A DNA stretch of 64,000 nucleotides from Synanceia verrucosa (GCA_029721515.1 CM056569.1:13643507-13707506), one strand, 5' to 3'; shown: positions 12,595 to 25,836, numbered from the stretch's first letter. Notes: generated by a model from the letters alone, not told the origin. Numbers and translations: made by a program.

Positions 12595-13360
12595 CATATT
12601 AAAATAACTTCGTTATTCAAATATAATTCAAATATTTACAAAAATAAAGATATTCGAACAAATATTAGGCATTCCTTAATATTTGAACGTGATATGGACT
12701 GCATTTTTTGTAAATGTGTTTGCTTGTTAAACGTTGATTCCGAGGCTTTTTCATGCCTGGTGAAGTTGTGAATCGCAAGCTCATTAGCAAGGCTGTTATT
12801 GGTCATCTGGGCTCCTGTAGGTGACGTTAGCATCCTGGTTAGCACCTATTTTGCATATCAGAACAATGGCTGCAACCATGCCTAGAACAACTACGCCTGA
12901 GGAGTTTGAAATCTACAATCCCCCCCAAAAAAAGCAACGTGTGGTGCTACTTTACTTTCCCAAAGGAACAGGGAAAAATCACAACTAAGGACAGAGCGAT
13001 ACGTAAAATATGCAGGACCAAACTCACATACCACATGACAACCAGCAACTTGAGAGCTCACCTGTAAACACTACATCCTGGTAAGCTGGAAGAGAGGGAG
13101 GAGGTGAGGCAGGTCAGAAACGACTCCATGCTATCTCCTTCACGATGCTTCCTGTATGCCCGTCCAAACAGATTTCCTGACACAGTTCGTTTGCAAAGAT
13201 ATGAAGCCAATTAACGTAATATATGGGTGCAGATTTCAAGCTTTCATCCACAAAGTAGTCTGATGCCAATATAGGTCCTACTGAAGGCATTTGATGGTAA
13301 AAATATTATTAATAAATATTCAAATATATTCAAATATTAATATTAATAAACAAACAAACT
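12595..13360 (+). mobile_element. hAT transposon remnant
   Basis: Inside this region is a broken transposase BED zinc finger (separate entry at 12930-13214). Both margins carry clustered ATTCAAATAT-type motifs: 12615-12680 on the left and 13305-13350 on the right. This suggests the two outer parts of one old element, but clean terminal inverted repeats and a target duplication were not found, so the boundaries are approximate. Confidence 0.55.
12930..13214 (+). pseudogene. hAT transposase BED-type zinc finger relic
   Basis: The frame starting with TGG at 12942 reads W-C-Y-F, then KEQGKITTKDRAIRKICRTK, then LTYHMTTSNLRAHL, a stop (TAA 13065-13067), then TLHPGKLEER, and runs on to TAA 13212-13214. 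This is the BED pattern: an aromatic N-terminal Trp/Phe pair, a C-x2-C zinc pair, the TSNL-x2-HL helix and a final H-x4-H. The first zinc cysteine is replaced by Arg (AIRKIC instead of the usual AICKIC) and a stop sits between the two histidines. Upstream, a start at 12866 (MAATMPRTTTPEEF) lies in another frame, the shift falling near the C/A run at 12921-12933. BED fingers bind DNA in hAT transposases and in domesticated ZBED proteins. With three lesions this copy cannot make a working finger. Confidence 0.75.
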
Positions 13361-16353
13361 TCAAATATGATTTTTGCCCAAAAGTCAAAGCCTTAAAGCA
13401 TATAAAGTTGTTCCAGTAGGAACCCCAAATATAAGTAAGAACCTGATAATGAGCATGACATGTCCCACCTGTCTGTGAACAACCCATTTGTGCACATGAA
13501 CACATGTGAACATGGCTGCATGGCCCAGCTGGGGGTGACTCTCGTGGTACGAGCTTCCTGAAGACATGCAGCCCACTTTCTCTGTGAAGCTCATCCATTG
13601 CTCCTGGAGCTTAAACACAGCGAGAGAAAGGACACAGAGCCAACTCATTAGATACAGCTACACACTTAGCTGGCTAAACCTCTTACGGTCCTCTTGGAGT
13701 GGCTGAGAAAAGACACAAAATCCTTAACAACCCAAGGAAAACTTATTATCCGCAATATCCTGATTTTTTTGGGCCTGCACTCCATACAGCTGGTAGAGCC
13801 CATTACAGTATGCATACATGTGTGGCACTGCTCTACTATGTCATTCCTCAAATCAGTCAGATTGTTCAGGTAACCATTATAAGCAAAGAAGAGAAACACG
13901 CAGAACAGTTTTTGCTCTGAATGTTTCACAGGAAGCAGGACAAGAAGGGATTTAGAGCGAGAACAACAGTGCTGAGCACACAGTTTAGAGAGAGTTCTGC
14001 TGGTGAGCCTCTTGGTGGTCCTCAAGCCTCAACTCCTCTGGAATAACAGCAGGGAAAATCCCCATGATGCAAACCGTTAAAAAAACAATGTGCATCACGT
14101 GCAAACAATGTGCACCGCTTCAGTTGGTCTCAGAGGTGTAAAAAATGTAAAAATCTCTCTGTTATAAAGGTTTTAAAGCTGTTTAGAACTGAAGTTTGAC
14201 AGCAGTGCATCTTTTCTTCCACCCCTCAAAAGGCCTCCTTCTTATTCTACCTTCACTGCTTCCTCGCTACTCTCCTCCCTTGCCTCTCCTTGCAGGTGTG
14301 CAGATCAGAAGGGGCTCATTACATGCAGGGATATCACAACTCTAACATCTCAAATACAACAGTAGAGCCTCGTATGCTCTGTCTCACTCTGTGGTTTGAA
14401 TTACTGCAGACAGGCCTTATCAGGACATACATACATTCAACACGTCCCTACTCAAACTGTGGGAGCAAGGAGCACCTTCCCACTGAGACTCAACATCCTG
14501 CCGTCTCTCTCCCCAACTCTTCCTGGACAAATTTGTCTCTTTACACCACATTTACCTCCTCTCTCTCGCTCTCTGTCTGCACTACTGGGACTAATTCCTA
14601 AGGAGAGTCATTTTGCTCTCAATCAAAATTCCAGATTCAAGCGCCAATCTATGGATTTTATGGCTTTCAAGGGGATAAGGCACAGCATGCAGACTAAGCT
14701 TCCGCGAGGAATTTCGTTGGTGAGGGAGGAGGGCGACGTTTCTGAGCCAGTTTGGATCTCTTTTGCAGATTTCATCCGTCTCTCTCAAGCTCTCTGTGTG
14801 TGCACCTAAAATCGCAGAGACACACTGCCAGGCTTTTGACTTTGGGCTCCACAGATCTTGACATTGGCTTGATGTCCGCCTGATCTTAAATCCACAGGGA
14901 GGAGCGCAGTGGCAATCCCTGCCAATGAGCATTAAGTTTTCATTAGGCATGCTCAACCTGCCGCGGCTCCAGCTGCCCCCTGGCAACTCATCCCAAGGCT
15001 TTTATTATTGGTTTTGAACTGTGGGCCAACAGCAACCCGTGTACAGAAGCACTCCAGTGCGTACGTGCATGCATGTACTCATCTATGTGGATGTGTGTCT
15101 GTCATTTCCAATAAACTTCCCATTCTAACAGTTAATGCTTATTCCTCCCTGATGAACCGTTAAATGAGTGCAGATGAAAAGACTCACATATTCACTTGCT
15201 CACACTTGAGCACACATGCTTGAACTGACACACATAACATGTACTGTACACACACTTTCCCTCAGGTCATAACTAAGCACCATAAGGAAAGTCAGCACGG
15301 CATCTATCTTTCCATTTTATGACCTTTGTGGGGTCTGACATCAGACTCCCCCCCACCCCCAAACAGCCTATGCATCACAGCCTGGACCGCGGCCAGGCTG
15401 TCTCCAATACTGCTCTGCTGCATCAATTTCAAACATGGCCCCAAAAATGCAGATGACAGAATGATGACAGCTAAGCAGCCAGAAAAACACAGGAGAGAGT
15501 GGGTGAGTGACTGAATGAAAGAGGTAATTAGACAAGAGGAGACCACAATAAGAGCAGAGTACAAATGTAAATACAGATGGGGAAGACAGAAATATTATGT
15601 AAAAGTAGGGTAATGGAGACAAAGAGAGTTACAGCTCCTCTGCTCAGAGCACAGCAAGGTCACAGAGGTTGTGCATTACTTGATAAATCCATAACCCACA
15701 TAGTTCAATGCCCAAAGGCTTGACCTAAATTCATCAGCTCTCCTTCAGCTTTACAATCTGAACCTGCACTCTACTGTATATGGGCATGTTTACAATACCT
15801 GTATATGCAACTTGGCAACTGAGATGATAAACGCTTAATGTATAATTCAGGGTGATAATTCAGTCCTTGTATGAAACCCGTTTTATAATGCTATTGTTTT
15901 TGTTTAACACATTGAAACCAATATCCCTCATTAGACTCACATCTCCACAGTAAACTCCACTTAATCAAGTTGTCCAACTTGTTTATGGAAGACAGACGCT
16001 AACAGACGGCGCCTCACACACACATTTGTTTTGCTATGTAACAGGATCACTGCTCTGAATTTCCACCAGCCTCTAGACTTTATTCAAATCTTATTTTTCA
16101 CGGCAAGTATGAGAAATTCTTTTGAGTTGATTGAATGTGTCACATTTGTCGGTGACGACCCATTTCACATACACATTCCCCTGAAAGCTGCTGAATATAA
16201 CCACAGCTTTTACCTGATGCACACAAAAACAGTTTCTGAGCTCTTCAGCAGATCCACTGGAGCAACTAGGGCAACTATTTGTAACTAGTTGCCCTCAGTC
16301 TAAATGCCAAAAGACACTAAAAATCATCAGTTAACATAAAACTTTCATATTAA
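13361..16353. other. Non-coding stretch, no gene seen
   Basis: No exon was identified. A compact GC-richer patch at about 14870-15000, with AATGAGCATTAAGTTTTCAT and a CCGCGG site, might be a conserved element but shows nothing decisive. Frames on both strands at 13320-14025 and 14290-14986 overlap each other and lack motifs. Confidence 0.5.
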
Positions 16354-16980
16354 CTAGGTTTGTAAAGGTACACATACTGAACCGAACCATTTCAGTTCGG
16401 CACACAGCTGTACCGAAACGGTTCAGTACGTCAACAAAAAAAGAAAGGAAAGATTCATTCACAGGTTAGGGTTAGGCTACACAGTCCTTAACGTTGGTTG
16501 TCGCAAATTTGCATCAAACCACTTTGATCCAAAATACAGCCGAGACAGCGTCTGTATTCCTAGGAAACTTTTGCAAGCACTTTTTTTTTTATAAAAAATG
16601 TACTATTAGCGCCTCATACCTAAATTTTTATTTATTTTTTACATGCTATAGACAAATTAACAATCATAACTTAATTTAGCAGCAGTTTGAAAGCAAAACA
16701 CTTTTTAATATAATTGTAAATAAATTCAGGCATCAAGCAAGGTTAAAAACACTGAGAGTGACTGAAGAAGAGATGAGAATGCTAATGTTTAGAATACATT
16801 TAGCTGAAGTATTTTTTGTATTTGATTTATAGTAGCAGGATTATGTGTTTCTATTTTTCTATATTCTCAATTGGTGGAAAAAGATTTTAAAAAATCATAA
16901 TAAATGAATGAAAGACAGGGTTTTGTGTTTTCTCATAAGGAACTGAAAAAAAGACGAACCGCAGCTTTCAAAACTAAAAA
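16354..16980. mobile_element. Degenerate hAT-like element
   Basis: The left part at 16354-16435 reads AGGTTTGTAAAGGTACACAT, then CTGAACCGAACCATTTCAG and CGGTTCAGTACG. These repeated GAACCGAAC/GGTTC motifs are typical of a widespread fish hAT group. A matching degraded motif (GAACTGAAAAA...GACGAACCG) near 16940-16965 may be the other end. No target duplication was found, so the extent is approximate. Confidence 0.4.
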
Positions 16981-19510
16981 CCTGATATTAACTATGAACT
17001 AAAATCACTGTACACATGTCCATATTGGCAAATAGCTCGTAGTGAACTGTGTTAAAAGCTCAGGAAAGAGTCTAGAGTCATTTCTGTCACAGAAAGACAT
17101 CAAGCCACTATAATATTGTTTCTTTTGGTCAGGGGCAGACAAGATTATCTCATAACTAAAAACTGCTGAGAGAGCAAGTGTGTGTGTGTGTGTGTGTGGG
17201 GCATCATTTTATAAAAAAGCCATGTAAGGTCTTGACCTGCCAGCTGAGAGAAGAAAAGACGTATAATGGAAAATGTCTGAAGGACCAGGCGCTCCGACAA
17301 ACCATTACAAAAAAAGATCCTTTTGCTCATTACATGTAGAACTTATTTGACAAATGTCTCAAAGGGGATCGATGTTTAATTTATGGAGACATATGAGTGG
17401 AAAGTCTGCCAGCATTAGCTGTGTTTGTGCAGCCACTTGACCTTCGAATGGGGCTCTTCTTGGGTTATGAACATTCATGGCATGCATGGAAAGCCAGATT
17501 TGCGCTGGCTCACTTGCAGAGACACGCGCACACACTGGAATGCTCTTTCACTCGCTACACGGAGGTCTAATGCTCAGTTAAGTGTATGTAGGGCTTATGT
17601 GAGCCCCAGCTTTGTGCTCTCTGCATTCTGTCTGACAACACTATTACCTTGGCATGATGAGGGTGTTAGTGAAATTTGCTTTTTTTAGTGTTTACTCAGG
17701 GGTTGCCGCTCGCTCTCTTCCTCTCCTACATTGCTTGTTTTGTTCAAATCCACTGTTTACAAAATGTTTGTGATTATAAGAGGGGTGGTGTGCTGAGGTA
17801 CCAGCATGCACGCAGTCTGCCACAGGGTCCGACCCTCAGAATTATTCAAATCATGCATCAGGCAAATGAAGATGCTGATTTAACATATGCATACCTACTC
17901 TCAGCCACCACAACAAAAAGTGTTTGTGTTTGTGCCACAGATTGAGGAACATTGTGTCACTGTGTCCTCTCTCTAACTTGAACGCCTCAGGCATGAAGTG
18001 AGGCACCTGGAGGGGAAGCAAAGAGACAACAGAGCAGGTCAACGATGGAGGGATTCAGTCAAGATCATAAACAGTAAACAGACAAATCATGTTCACACAG
18101 TATCATGTTTTGGTCAAACCTCTGTCTGTTGCGTTAGAGTAAACATGAAGAAGCCATAAAGCAGGTGCTTCAGAAAAAAAAAAACACTGGCTGGCTTGTT
18201 TTTCAGCAGAACTCAGTGCTTTCTAGAAAAAGTGGTTTTAAGAGGGCAACTTTGATTTGGATCCAACACCTGATTGGGACTGACCCCATGCCAAGGTAGA
18301 GACCGACTGACCTCCATCTTAATGCCTCAGGCTTCATTTGGGATTCATGTTCTGCTTTTTTTCCATAAATTAGAAGCACACTGAAGCAGTGGGATGCCAT
18401 AGTATCATCATCAGGACAGCACTGCAGCATGTGGGACATTCAGGAGCTTATCACCTCAACATGCACATAGTCAGCACAGCTAGATGAATGCACATTAAAT
18501 GAAATAGAAACAAGGACCTGGAGCACTGAGGTATGGGGCTTATGGATAAACATTTACACATAACTGACAACAACGACGGCAGATGAGCAGGTTTAATGTT
18601 ATGTTATTTTGACTGTGCTGCTGCCTGCAGACTATAATGAAGATGTAATATAGCTAGGGTCAAGTTAAATGCTATGACATCCAAAGCAAAAATAGCAAAA
18701 GGCTCAGAAAGTAGGAGTTACTCGAATGAAGCCAGTGTGTGATGGGAACGTCTGGGACGGTAGAAATACAGATTTTTGTTGCTTCTGTACAGTAAGTGAA
18801 AATGCGAGCGAACAAACAAGGATATTGCCTTGAAATTGTTTGTCAAAAAGAATATATTAGAAAGAGGAGGAGTGGCATCTGTATAAAATCAGTTTTTAAT
18901 GAGGTGCAGCAGCTGTTTCCATATACAGCATGTGTTTAACAGAAAGAAAAACAATGTTGAGAGCAGGCTGATGCCTTTTAAAATCAATATTTATGCTCCT
19001 CTGTTAGTTTACAGTTACAGCAGTGTTATCAAATGCTATTTACCAGACAGGTAATCAAAAAATCTATTCAATGTGTGGACACTTTTACAGATTAAACAAC
19101 AGTGGAACTGCCAAACACTACCTGCTCTGAACAACATCATGACCTTCAGGAAAAACAAGAAGCAGAGCAGCGTAGCATCGTCTGAGAGAGGATCAGTACC
19201 TGGGGCTTTACTCCTTAATGATGAGACGGTAGGTTTCATGAGCAAAAAAACGATAGTATATTCAAGATTCACAGCCCAACACAGCAGCATGCATATACTA
19301 TTTCATTGTTCACAGGAGACCGTTGCTAGGGCTGCATAGTCTCATATTTCAGCCTTAATATAAGAATCTCTTATTCCAAAGAGTAAAACTGAGGGCAACA
19401 CAACTGTATCTGTGTACAATTAAAGCCCCCCTACTGCTGTTCATTTCTGTTCTTTGTGTATCCGGATGGAGATAATAATTTTAAACAAGAGTATGAGCTC
19501 TGTTTTTTAA

Positions 19511-19513
<3 letters not shown>
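16981..19513. other. Non-coding stretch with a short GT run
   Basis: No recognised exon. A (GT)n run of about 21 bp lies at 17178-17198. Confidence 0.5.

Positions 19514-19573
<60 letters not shown>
19514..19573. repeat. Long uninterrupted GT microsatellite
   Basis: About 60 bp of pure (GT)n, i.e. 30 units. Pure and long, so probably polymorphic. Confidence 0.97.
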
Positions 19574-19576
<3 letters not shown>

Positions 19577-21040
19577 CAGAGGCAAGGCAGCAACAGCTGT
19601 GTTTAATAGTGACCAAGCTGCCAAGGCCACAGCTGGACCGAAGCCACAGATAGAAAAATGAAGGAGGATCTGGGTTCGTCTGGTTTAGTCTGGGGCAGGC
19701 ACAAGAGTTTAAAACCAGAGCGACTCTTTAAGGTAAAAGTTCATGAGCTTTTTGCCTCCAGGCTGTGAAAAGGTTTCATTATGATTTGCTGTCGTCTCTC
19801 ACTGTTTGTTTCAACAGTTTACAAGCACCAGTCTGAGCAGGAGGGAGAACATAATAATGAATGAAAGGGTGAGGAGCGGAGTGAGTGGAGCAGGATGCTG
19901 TTTTGTTGTCTGCTTCACATCTTTTTTGTTGTTGTTCATCTGGGTATGGAAGGGCTAATAAAGACAAAGCTCAAAGTATCAATGCTCACTGAAATCTGAA
20001 AAGAAATCCCAAGGTGTATATTGAGTTGCTGGTTTAACTGCTTCCTTGTTATTTTACTACTTGTGTTTTATGATCCTCATTCCTGGTTCATGTGCTGGGC
20101 GTTGAACAGTTTTATAACAGATCTTTGATGTATGATTGAGTGATGTGCTGGCGTGTTGAAGAGAAACTTGTTGATGTGATCACATTGTCACCATAAAAAT
20201 ACCAACATATTCAAAGCGAGGAGTGAAAACAATAGTTAAAATATGCAGCGTAGCATATTTTTAACCTCAGCATATTTTACGAGCTGTGGCTTTGGGCAGA
20301 CATGCAACGTTACAGAAAACAGACTGTGTATACACATCCTGCCTCAAACAGACTGGAAAACACAGACATTGTGTTGCTGTTCACTGTGATCTGGATCTGG
20401 ACATGTATATATATAAATGACATACAGCTTCGATGAAAGTTATCAAAGTCATCAAAGTTCATCTGGCATTCTGCTTATTTTATCGCTCTACGCTGAGCAC
20501 TGTGGATCTGCTGTTGTGTGGGTCTTCATGTTACTTTACATGGTCTTGATTTGATTTGCATCTAATAGAAACACCCCCACATCCTCAACATTAGCCAGAA
20601 TAAAATCATGATTTTTTTTTATGTTTTGTGGAACTTCAGATACTTTCAGAGCACCACATACACTACAAATTATCCCAAATATAGAACTGAAGTACTGCAG
20701 ATCAGCTTCCCTGTACCTTAAAGCAGAATAAGGCAGATTTAAGACAGACCATGAATGAATAAAGGATGAATGAACAGCTTATTAACCTGCCCATTTGCCT
20801 TCTGTCATGAATTGATCATCAGACATGTGGCTGTATTTCTGCTTGCTATTGGCAGATAAAAAAAACCATCTGTCTTTCTGATGCTTTATATGACACTGAT
20901 TAGTACCTTTATGTTTATAGTGTGGTATATTAAGTATAAAGTAGAATGCTAAAATCCCAGTCAGTTACCATTGATTGATAAGACCCCAGCAGACCGCTGT
21001 TGTGATTACTGTGTAGGCGTCTGACAGCTCTCATCAATCC
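19574..21040. other. Non-coding stretch, no gene seen
   Basis: AT-rich sequence without recognised exon, RNA gene or mobile-element boundary. Confidence 0.5.
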
Positions 21041-21733
21041 GTGTATGATTCGTTCATTCGTTTGTGAAAACAACACTGAAACTAAAAAAACAAATTGACT
21101 TGTTTTCTCAATATTCACTCCCAAAACCAAAATGAAAAAACAGATAACAACTAGTTTTTCTGATTTCCCAGTTTGTGTACAAATGGAAAAAAAAATGGAT
21201 AAAGGGTGTTTCCAGTGTTTCATCCAATTCGGAGATTTTAATTTGCTGCAAGTTGCATACTGAGATCCAGCCAGCTGCCTCTCGCAAATTCGTGGTCAAA
21301 TGAGCCGCTCGTCCTTTTCAAGCACGCAAATGACCGATGAATATGCATGCTTGTCCTTCTGCAAGAGGCTTTGGGAATTATTACTCAAAAGGTACACAGT
21401 AAAAGTACTTCATAATATTTTTATTATTATTACCGTAAACACGTGGTCATTTGTGCACTAGAAAACGACGAGCGGCTTATTTAAGCACGAATTTGTGAGA
21501 GGCGGCTGGCTCGACCTCAGTACGTAACTTGCAGCAAATAAAAACATCCAGATCAGATGAAACCACCCGTTATCCATTTTTTTTTTCATTTTCCATTTGT
21601 GCCCAAAATTGGAAATTGGAAAAATGAGTCGTTATCCGTTTTTTTCATTTTGGTTTTGGGAATGAATATTGAGAAAACAAGTCATTATTTAATTTTTTAG
21701 TTTCCGTTTTACTTTGAAAAACGAATGATACAC
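21041..21733. mobile_element. Foldback DNA transposon with ~300-bp inverted arms
   Basis: Sequence from 21041 (GTGTATGATTCGTTCATTCG) matches the reverse complement starting at 21733 (GTGTATCATTCGTTTTTCAA) for roughly 300 bp. Shared blocks in both arms are GACTTGTTTTCTCAATATTC, CCCAAAACCAAAATGAAAAA, ATTTGCTGCAAGTT and CCGCTCGTC. The two arms are separated by a short centre around 21345-21430. Long, nearly palindromic arms with no coding capacity mark a foldback or MITE-like DNA transposon. No clear target duplication was found and the superfamily is undecided. The arms differ at many sites, so the insertion is old. Confidence 0.75.
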
Positions 21734-22502
21734 TGATTCTCATCCAGTGGCTTGGCCTGTTATCTGCTACCAGGAGAAGTCTTAGTTGTTTACATCAAAA
21801 ACATCAAAAGGACAAGAATAAGAGGATGAGAGAGATGAGTGCTAGAGTTGGAAATACAGAGAGAAAAAGAGCCAAGACAATGGAAAAAAAAAGTCTTTAC
21901 TCAGGAGAGTGGTGTTTATATCTATGGGTGAATACATAAAGTTGGTTGAGCGTGAGAAAGAAGCTCACAGCGAATGCAGTGCACACTGGGAAGCTGAGAC
22001 AGACCTCGGGGCTCTGAGAAAGCTCAGAAATCAACGGAGGGTGGATAATCTACACACCAAGACTATTGTGGGAAAAGTGCCTTTGCTCTCTGTACTGAAG
22101 TGATAGAATGGGCAGTTCTCCATGGTCCATTTACAAGGAGGGGAGGTAAATGGACTTTGTTATGGTGGGACTGCAGCAAATACAGTCAATCTACAATTTA
22201 TAGCCAGGTAACTGTAGTCCAAACACAAAATACAGGGAGAGAGTGGGTGTAAGTGTACCTTTATACATACACTTATGCACATGCAAAAACAGATGTATCA
22301 TGATTAGCTGAACAGAGGAAGTGATTAAACACATCTACAACAGGAATGCATGCACACACAAATATGCACAGGAGAGGAAGTGTATTGATTTGACTAATTT
22401 CAATGTGCTGAGTCGCTGTGAACCACCTGCCCCAGACACAAGCGCAGCTGTTTGCCTTGGCAACAACATCACCACCCTGCAACCCTCTGTGACCCTAATC
22501 CA
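21734..22502. other. Non-coding stretch, no gene seen
   Basis: No exon or RNA gene recognised. Confidence 0.5.
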
Positions 22503-22537
22503 TCACACACACACACACACACACACGCACGCACACA
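22503..22537. repeat. CA microsatellite, first of a pair
   Basis: About 35 bp of (CA)n with GCAC interruptions at its right end. Confidence 0.93.
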
Positions 22538-22620
22538 GGTCATGACTTTACTCTGGAAATACATTACATACAGACAGTCATACACTGAATGCATATACAT
22601 AAATAGCATATGCACTGAAA

Positions 22621-22646
22621 CACACACACACACACACACACACACA
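22621..22646. repeat. CA microsatellite, second of a pair
   Basis: About 26 bp of (CA)n, 83 bp beyond the preceding array and in the same orientation. Confidence 0.93.
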
Positions 22647-23467
22647 TAAATAGATAGCGTGCAGGCGATCTATCATTGCTCATGTTCTCCAGATAAGACG
22701 TTAGATGACCTGCTATCATGGCGGCTCTGAATGACAATGAAGGGGCGTTTCTTCATGCTCCACTGGGAGAGCAAAGGCCCCAAAAGAGATGAATTACACA
22801 CAGTGTGGCATTGCAAGCTCATTTATTTGGAGGACACATACTATGTATTTAATGTCAAATTTATGGACACACATATCCGTGTGGACGGGCTGTCTAGACA
22901 CAGTACTAATTTGATGCACTTTGGTTTCAAGCGATGGACAGTGGCCATTAGTTTATAAGGCGGCGCTCTGGATTTCAGCGCTTGTGCTATTTATTTTAGC
23001 AAATTAAATACTTTACCATTTAGCAGTTATTGATTACTTTCTTAATCTTGTACTCTGTTATTTTTCCGCGATCAATTTTAAGAGATGTCGTGTGAGTGTT
23101 TTTTGTTTTGTTTTTTTTAAACTAAGCATGGTCATGTTACGAGACACAATTTTTTATCTTAATTCTAAACCCGGGTAGTTGAGACAGCGCTCAGTCACAT
23201 GACAGATGGCTGACTATCTATGACAACAATTAGTTTAAACAAAGAAACGGTCTATGGCCAATTTATCCACAAACAATGATGCTTTTATGTGAAGAAGATG
23301 ATATACGGTGATGATGATGGACTGCACTGATGTGACTGGTGGGTGTGATGTTTTGCATACATATGCATGTGTGAAAGCTGATTCCTGTCCCATCTGACAA
23401 CTGTGTACAGCAACCCATTATTACTTGAAAAATGACAAAAAAATATGACAAAACACCCTTGTCTGGA

Positions 23468-23498
<31 letters not shown>

Positions 23499-24649
23499 TC
23501 TATCCTGGCTCACAGGGCATTGACTTAGAGGGAAAAAAACAAGATAGATTCTCAGCCACAGAGCATTTATCTCCATTACTTCCAGCAACACCAGGCATCT
23601 AAATTCTACTGATGACAGCCCAGGGATTTTATACCAGTTATCAGCATGATTCTCTCATATCAAACGCTTAACGCCCTCCCTGCTCAAAGTTGGTTATTTT
23701 TTCATCAGAAAGGAACAGAAGGGAAAGGATGGTCGTCCAACCTGCTCTTTAGAAATTGCAGAAGAGACAGATTTCTTTACTCCTTAACTTGGCAGTGATG
23801 CACGCTGTCTCCTGACATCGCTCCCACTTGTGCTTGGCACTGTGACCAAACACCTGATCACTACACACCTCAAAAATCAGGCACAGAACAAGACAGACTG
23901 TGGCTTTGAATCCAACTGAACGGTCAACTATACCTCTGTGTTTGGAATAATGTACAACAATACTAAAATAAATACAGTTGCAGAGTTTAGTATCTGACAT
24001 GCAAATTTATCTACACACAATGCAACCTTACAACTCAGTGCACATCATTATGTTTCATTTTGGTAATCACACACTGCCCTTGGCCTACTAAAAGCTCACT
24101 GTCTTGTGCAACTCTTTAAGATAGACCCCCTGCAGCCTCTGTTGTGTGTTTTTTCTTCCTACTTCAGTAAGAAGTCGTGCTCGAGCTGGCTGTCACTGCC
24201 AGACCCAGCACACATGCTTATGTTCATAAACTCATTTTAAACATATTTATCGGACACGTAGCTCAGCCTTAATGTCCCGGTGAAACAGAAGCTGGGGCGT
24301 CTTTAGTTTCTGTTCTGTTGAGTATTTTCTATTTGAATCCGTCTGTACATCCAACCACACATCTTAAGGCAGCAGCTTCACTTGTGGTGCTCTGTGAAGT
24401 CTCATCCTGGAGATACTTTACACTACAAACAGAAAATAATTTACACTGGCTCCAGCAGAAATGTATCAGCAGTTCAAATGCTGCTGCTGTAGAGGTTAAA
24501 TTTAATAATAATAATGCCCAACACTATTGCTTTGATCAAAGAAGCTTGTACTATAAAGCTGTGAAAACTCTTATTAATCTAATAATAATAGCACTGACAC
24601 CCACAGGAGTTGAAAATATCTCTGTCCTTTAAAAAATAAACAGCATTAC
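22647..24649. other. Non-coding stretch with a GT run
   Basis: A (GT)n run lies at 23469-23492. No exon was recognised. Confidence 0.5.
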
Positions 24650-24782
24650 CTGTTGCAGAAATTGTGCCAGGTGGTGTTTGGACATCCAGGATGCCCGTGC
24701 CAACAAAGTGCAGGATGTGGAGGCAGCGGTGGAAGGTGCTCCGTGTCTCCAGCAGGCAGCAGTGACCTCTGAATCCTGGTGC
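24650..24782 (-). other. Weak candidate exon, unrecognised
   Basis: On the minus strand TTTGGCAG precedes 24782 and CAACAG/GTAATG follows 24650, so both splice consensus dinucleotides are present. All three frames are open across the 133 bp. One reads APGFRGHCCLLETRSTFHRC then LHILHFVGTGILDVQTPP. The pyrimidine tract before the acceptor is poor. A better acceptor lies 31 bp upstream (CTGGGTCAG). No family was recognised, and this could be chance. Confidence 0.25.
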
Positions 24783-25750
24783 CTGCCAAAGTGTGGCAAG
24801 ACCCTCTCCTGACCCAGACATGTGGCCAAGAGGAAGTGATATCCCACCGGACAACGTTGTTATGGAGAGACAGGTTAAGATAAGGGCAAGTATGAATAGG
24901 TTGTAAAGCAGCAACACTGCTCTGCATGGCATAATGTAGTATAATCCATGTAAAATAGCTGCAGGTGGATCACTGAGATGAAGCAGAAGGGAGAGAAGGC
25001 AGGTGGGAATAGATAGGAAGGAATAAACACACAGCAAATGAAGAGCATGTATGTGATAAGGATTGAGAAATACTGTATTGTCTGCAGACTTAACGTATTC
25101 AAGGTCACATCTCATGGATTTGGAAAAGAGGATATCTGCATTCAAGGATATCTCCAGTCAAAGTCCACAGGGAGGCTTGGTCAACAATAGCAGTGATAGT
25201 GGGTAGATGTGAAAAGCATGAATGGAACGGGGAAATAAAATGGAGAAAAAGCAACCAAAAGGTTAAGCTAAAACATGTTAAAGGTCACAGACGCTTCAAT
25301 TTATGAGGGCGATGGTGAATGGAGCTGCATCAATTATATCTTTTTTTGCTGCAAACCAATGTATTATGACATCTTTTACATTATATGTAAGTTTTGACTT
25401 GAAAATGAACGAAGCACAGCGGGACAAAAGACAGAACCAGAGCTATGTCAAGGATAACAAAAGGAGAGGAGGAGGCCAAAGACAACAGACAAAGCATTCC
25501 CACAGGAGAGATGACAGATATGTCTGACAAAAAGGTATGGGCAAAAACCGCAGAGCAGATAAGACACAAACATTAAGCATTCGAGCAGTGTTTCAGATAT
25601 ATTCAGGAGTACGACATGAAGCAGAAAACGTGAGATGAAGTCGATGGTACTGAAGGTGTCGGGGACATTTATTTTAACACATTGCCAGTCCTCTGAGTGG
25701 AGAATGTCAAATCTCATGTTGTGTGTTGCTTGTGTGAGAGAGCAATTCAC

Positions 25751-25836
25751 CTCAAGATGGCCTCTGAACTTTTGAAAGAAGGCATCAACCAGAGAAAACT
25801 GCTGGTTTGGTCCAAGGCTGAGCCTGTAGAGAATAC
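25751..25836 (-). other. Weak candidate exon, unrecognised
   Basis: Minus strand: a pyrimidine-containing tract ending TTTCCATCAG precedes 25836, and CTTGAG/GTGAAT follows 25751. One of two open frames reads ILYRLSLGPNQQFSLVDAFF then QKFRGHLE, with an amphipathic, natural-looking composition. The exon is 86 bp and starts in phase 1 in that frame. No gene family was identified. Confidence 0.3.

Noticed and set aside
19320..19400. TAGGGCTGCATAGTC as a possible hAT left end
   Set aside because: No matching right end or 8-bp duplication was found nearby.
24579..25145. A 188-codon minus-strand open frame
   Set aside because: Length is carried by pyrimidine-rich sequence on that strand; only the short segment at 24650-24782 has splice-like borders.
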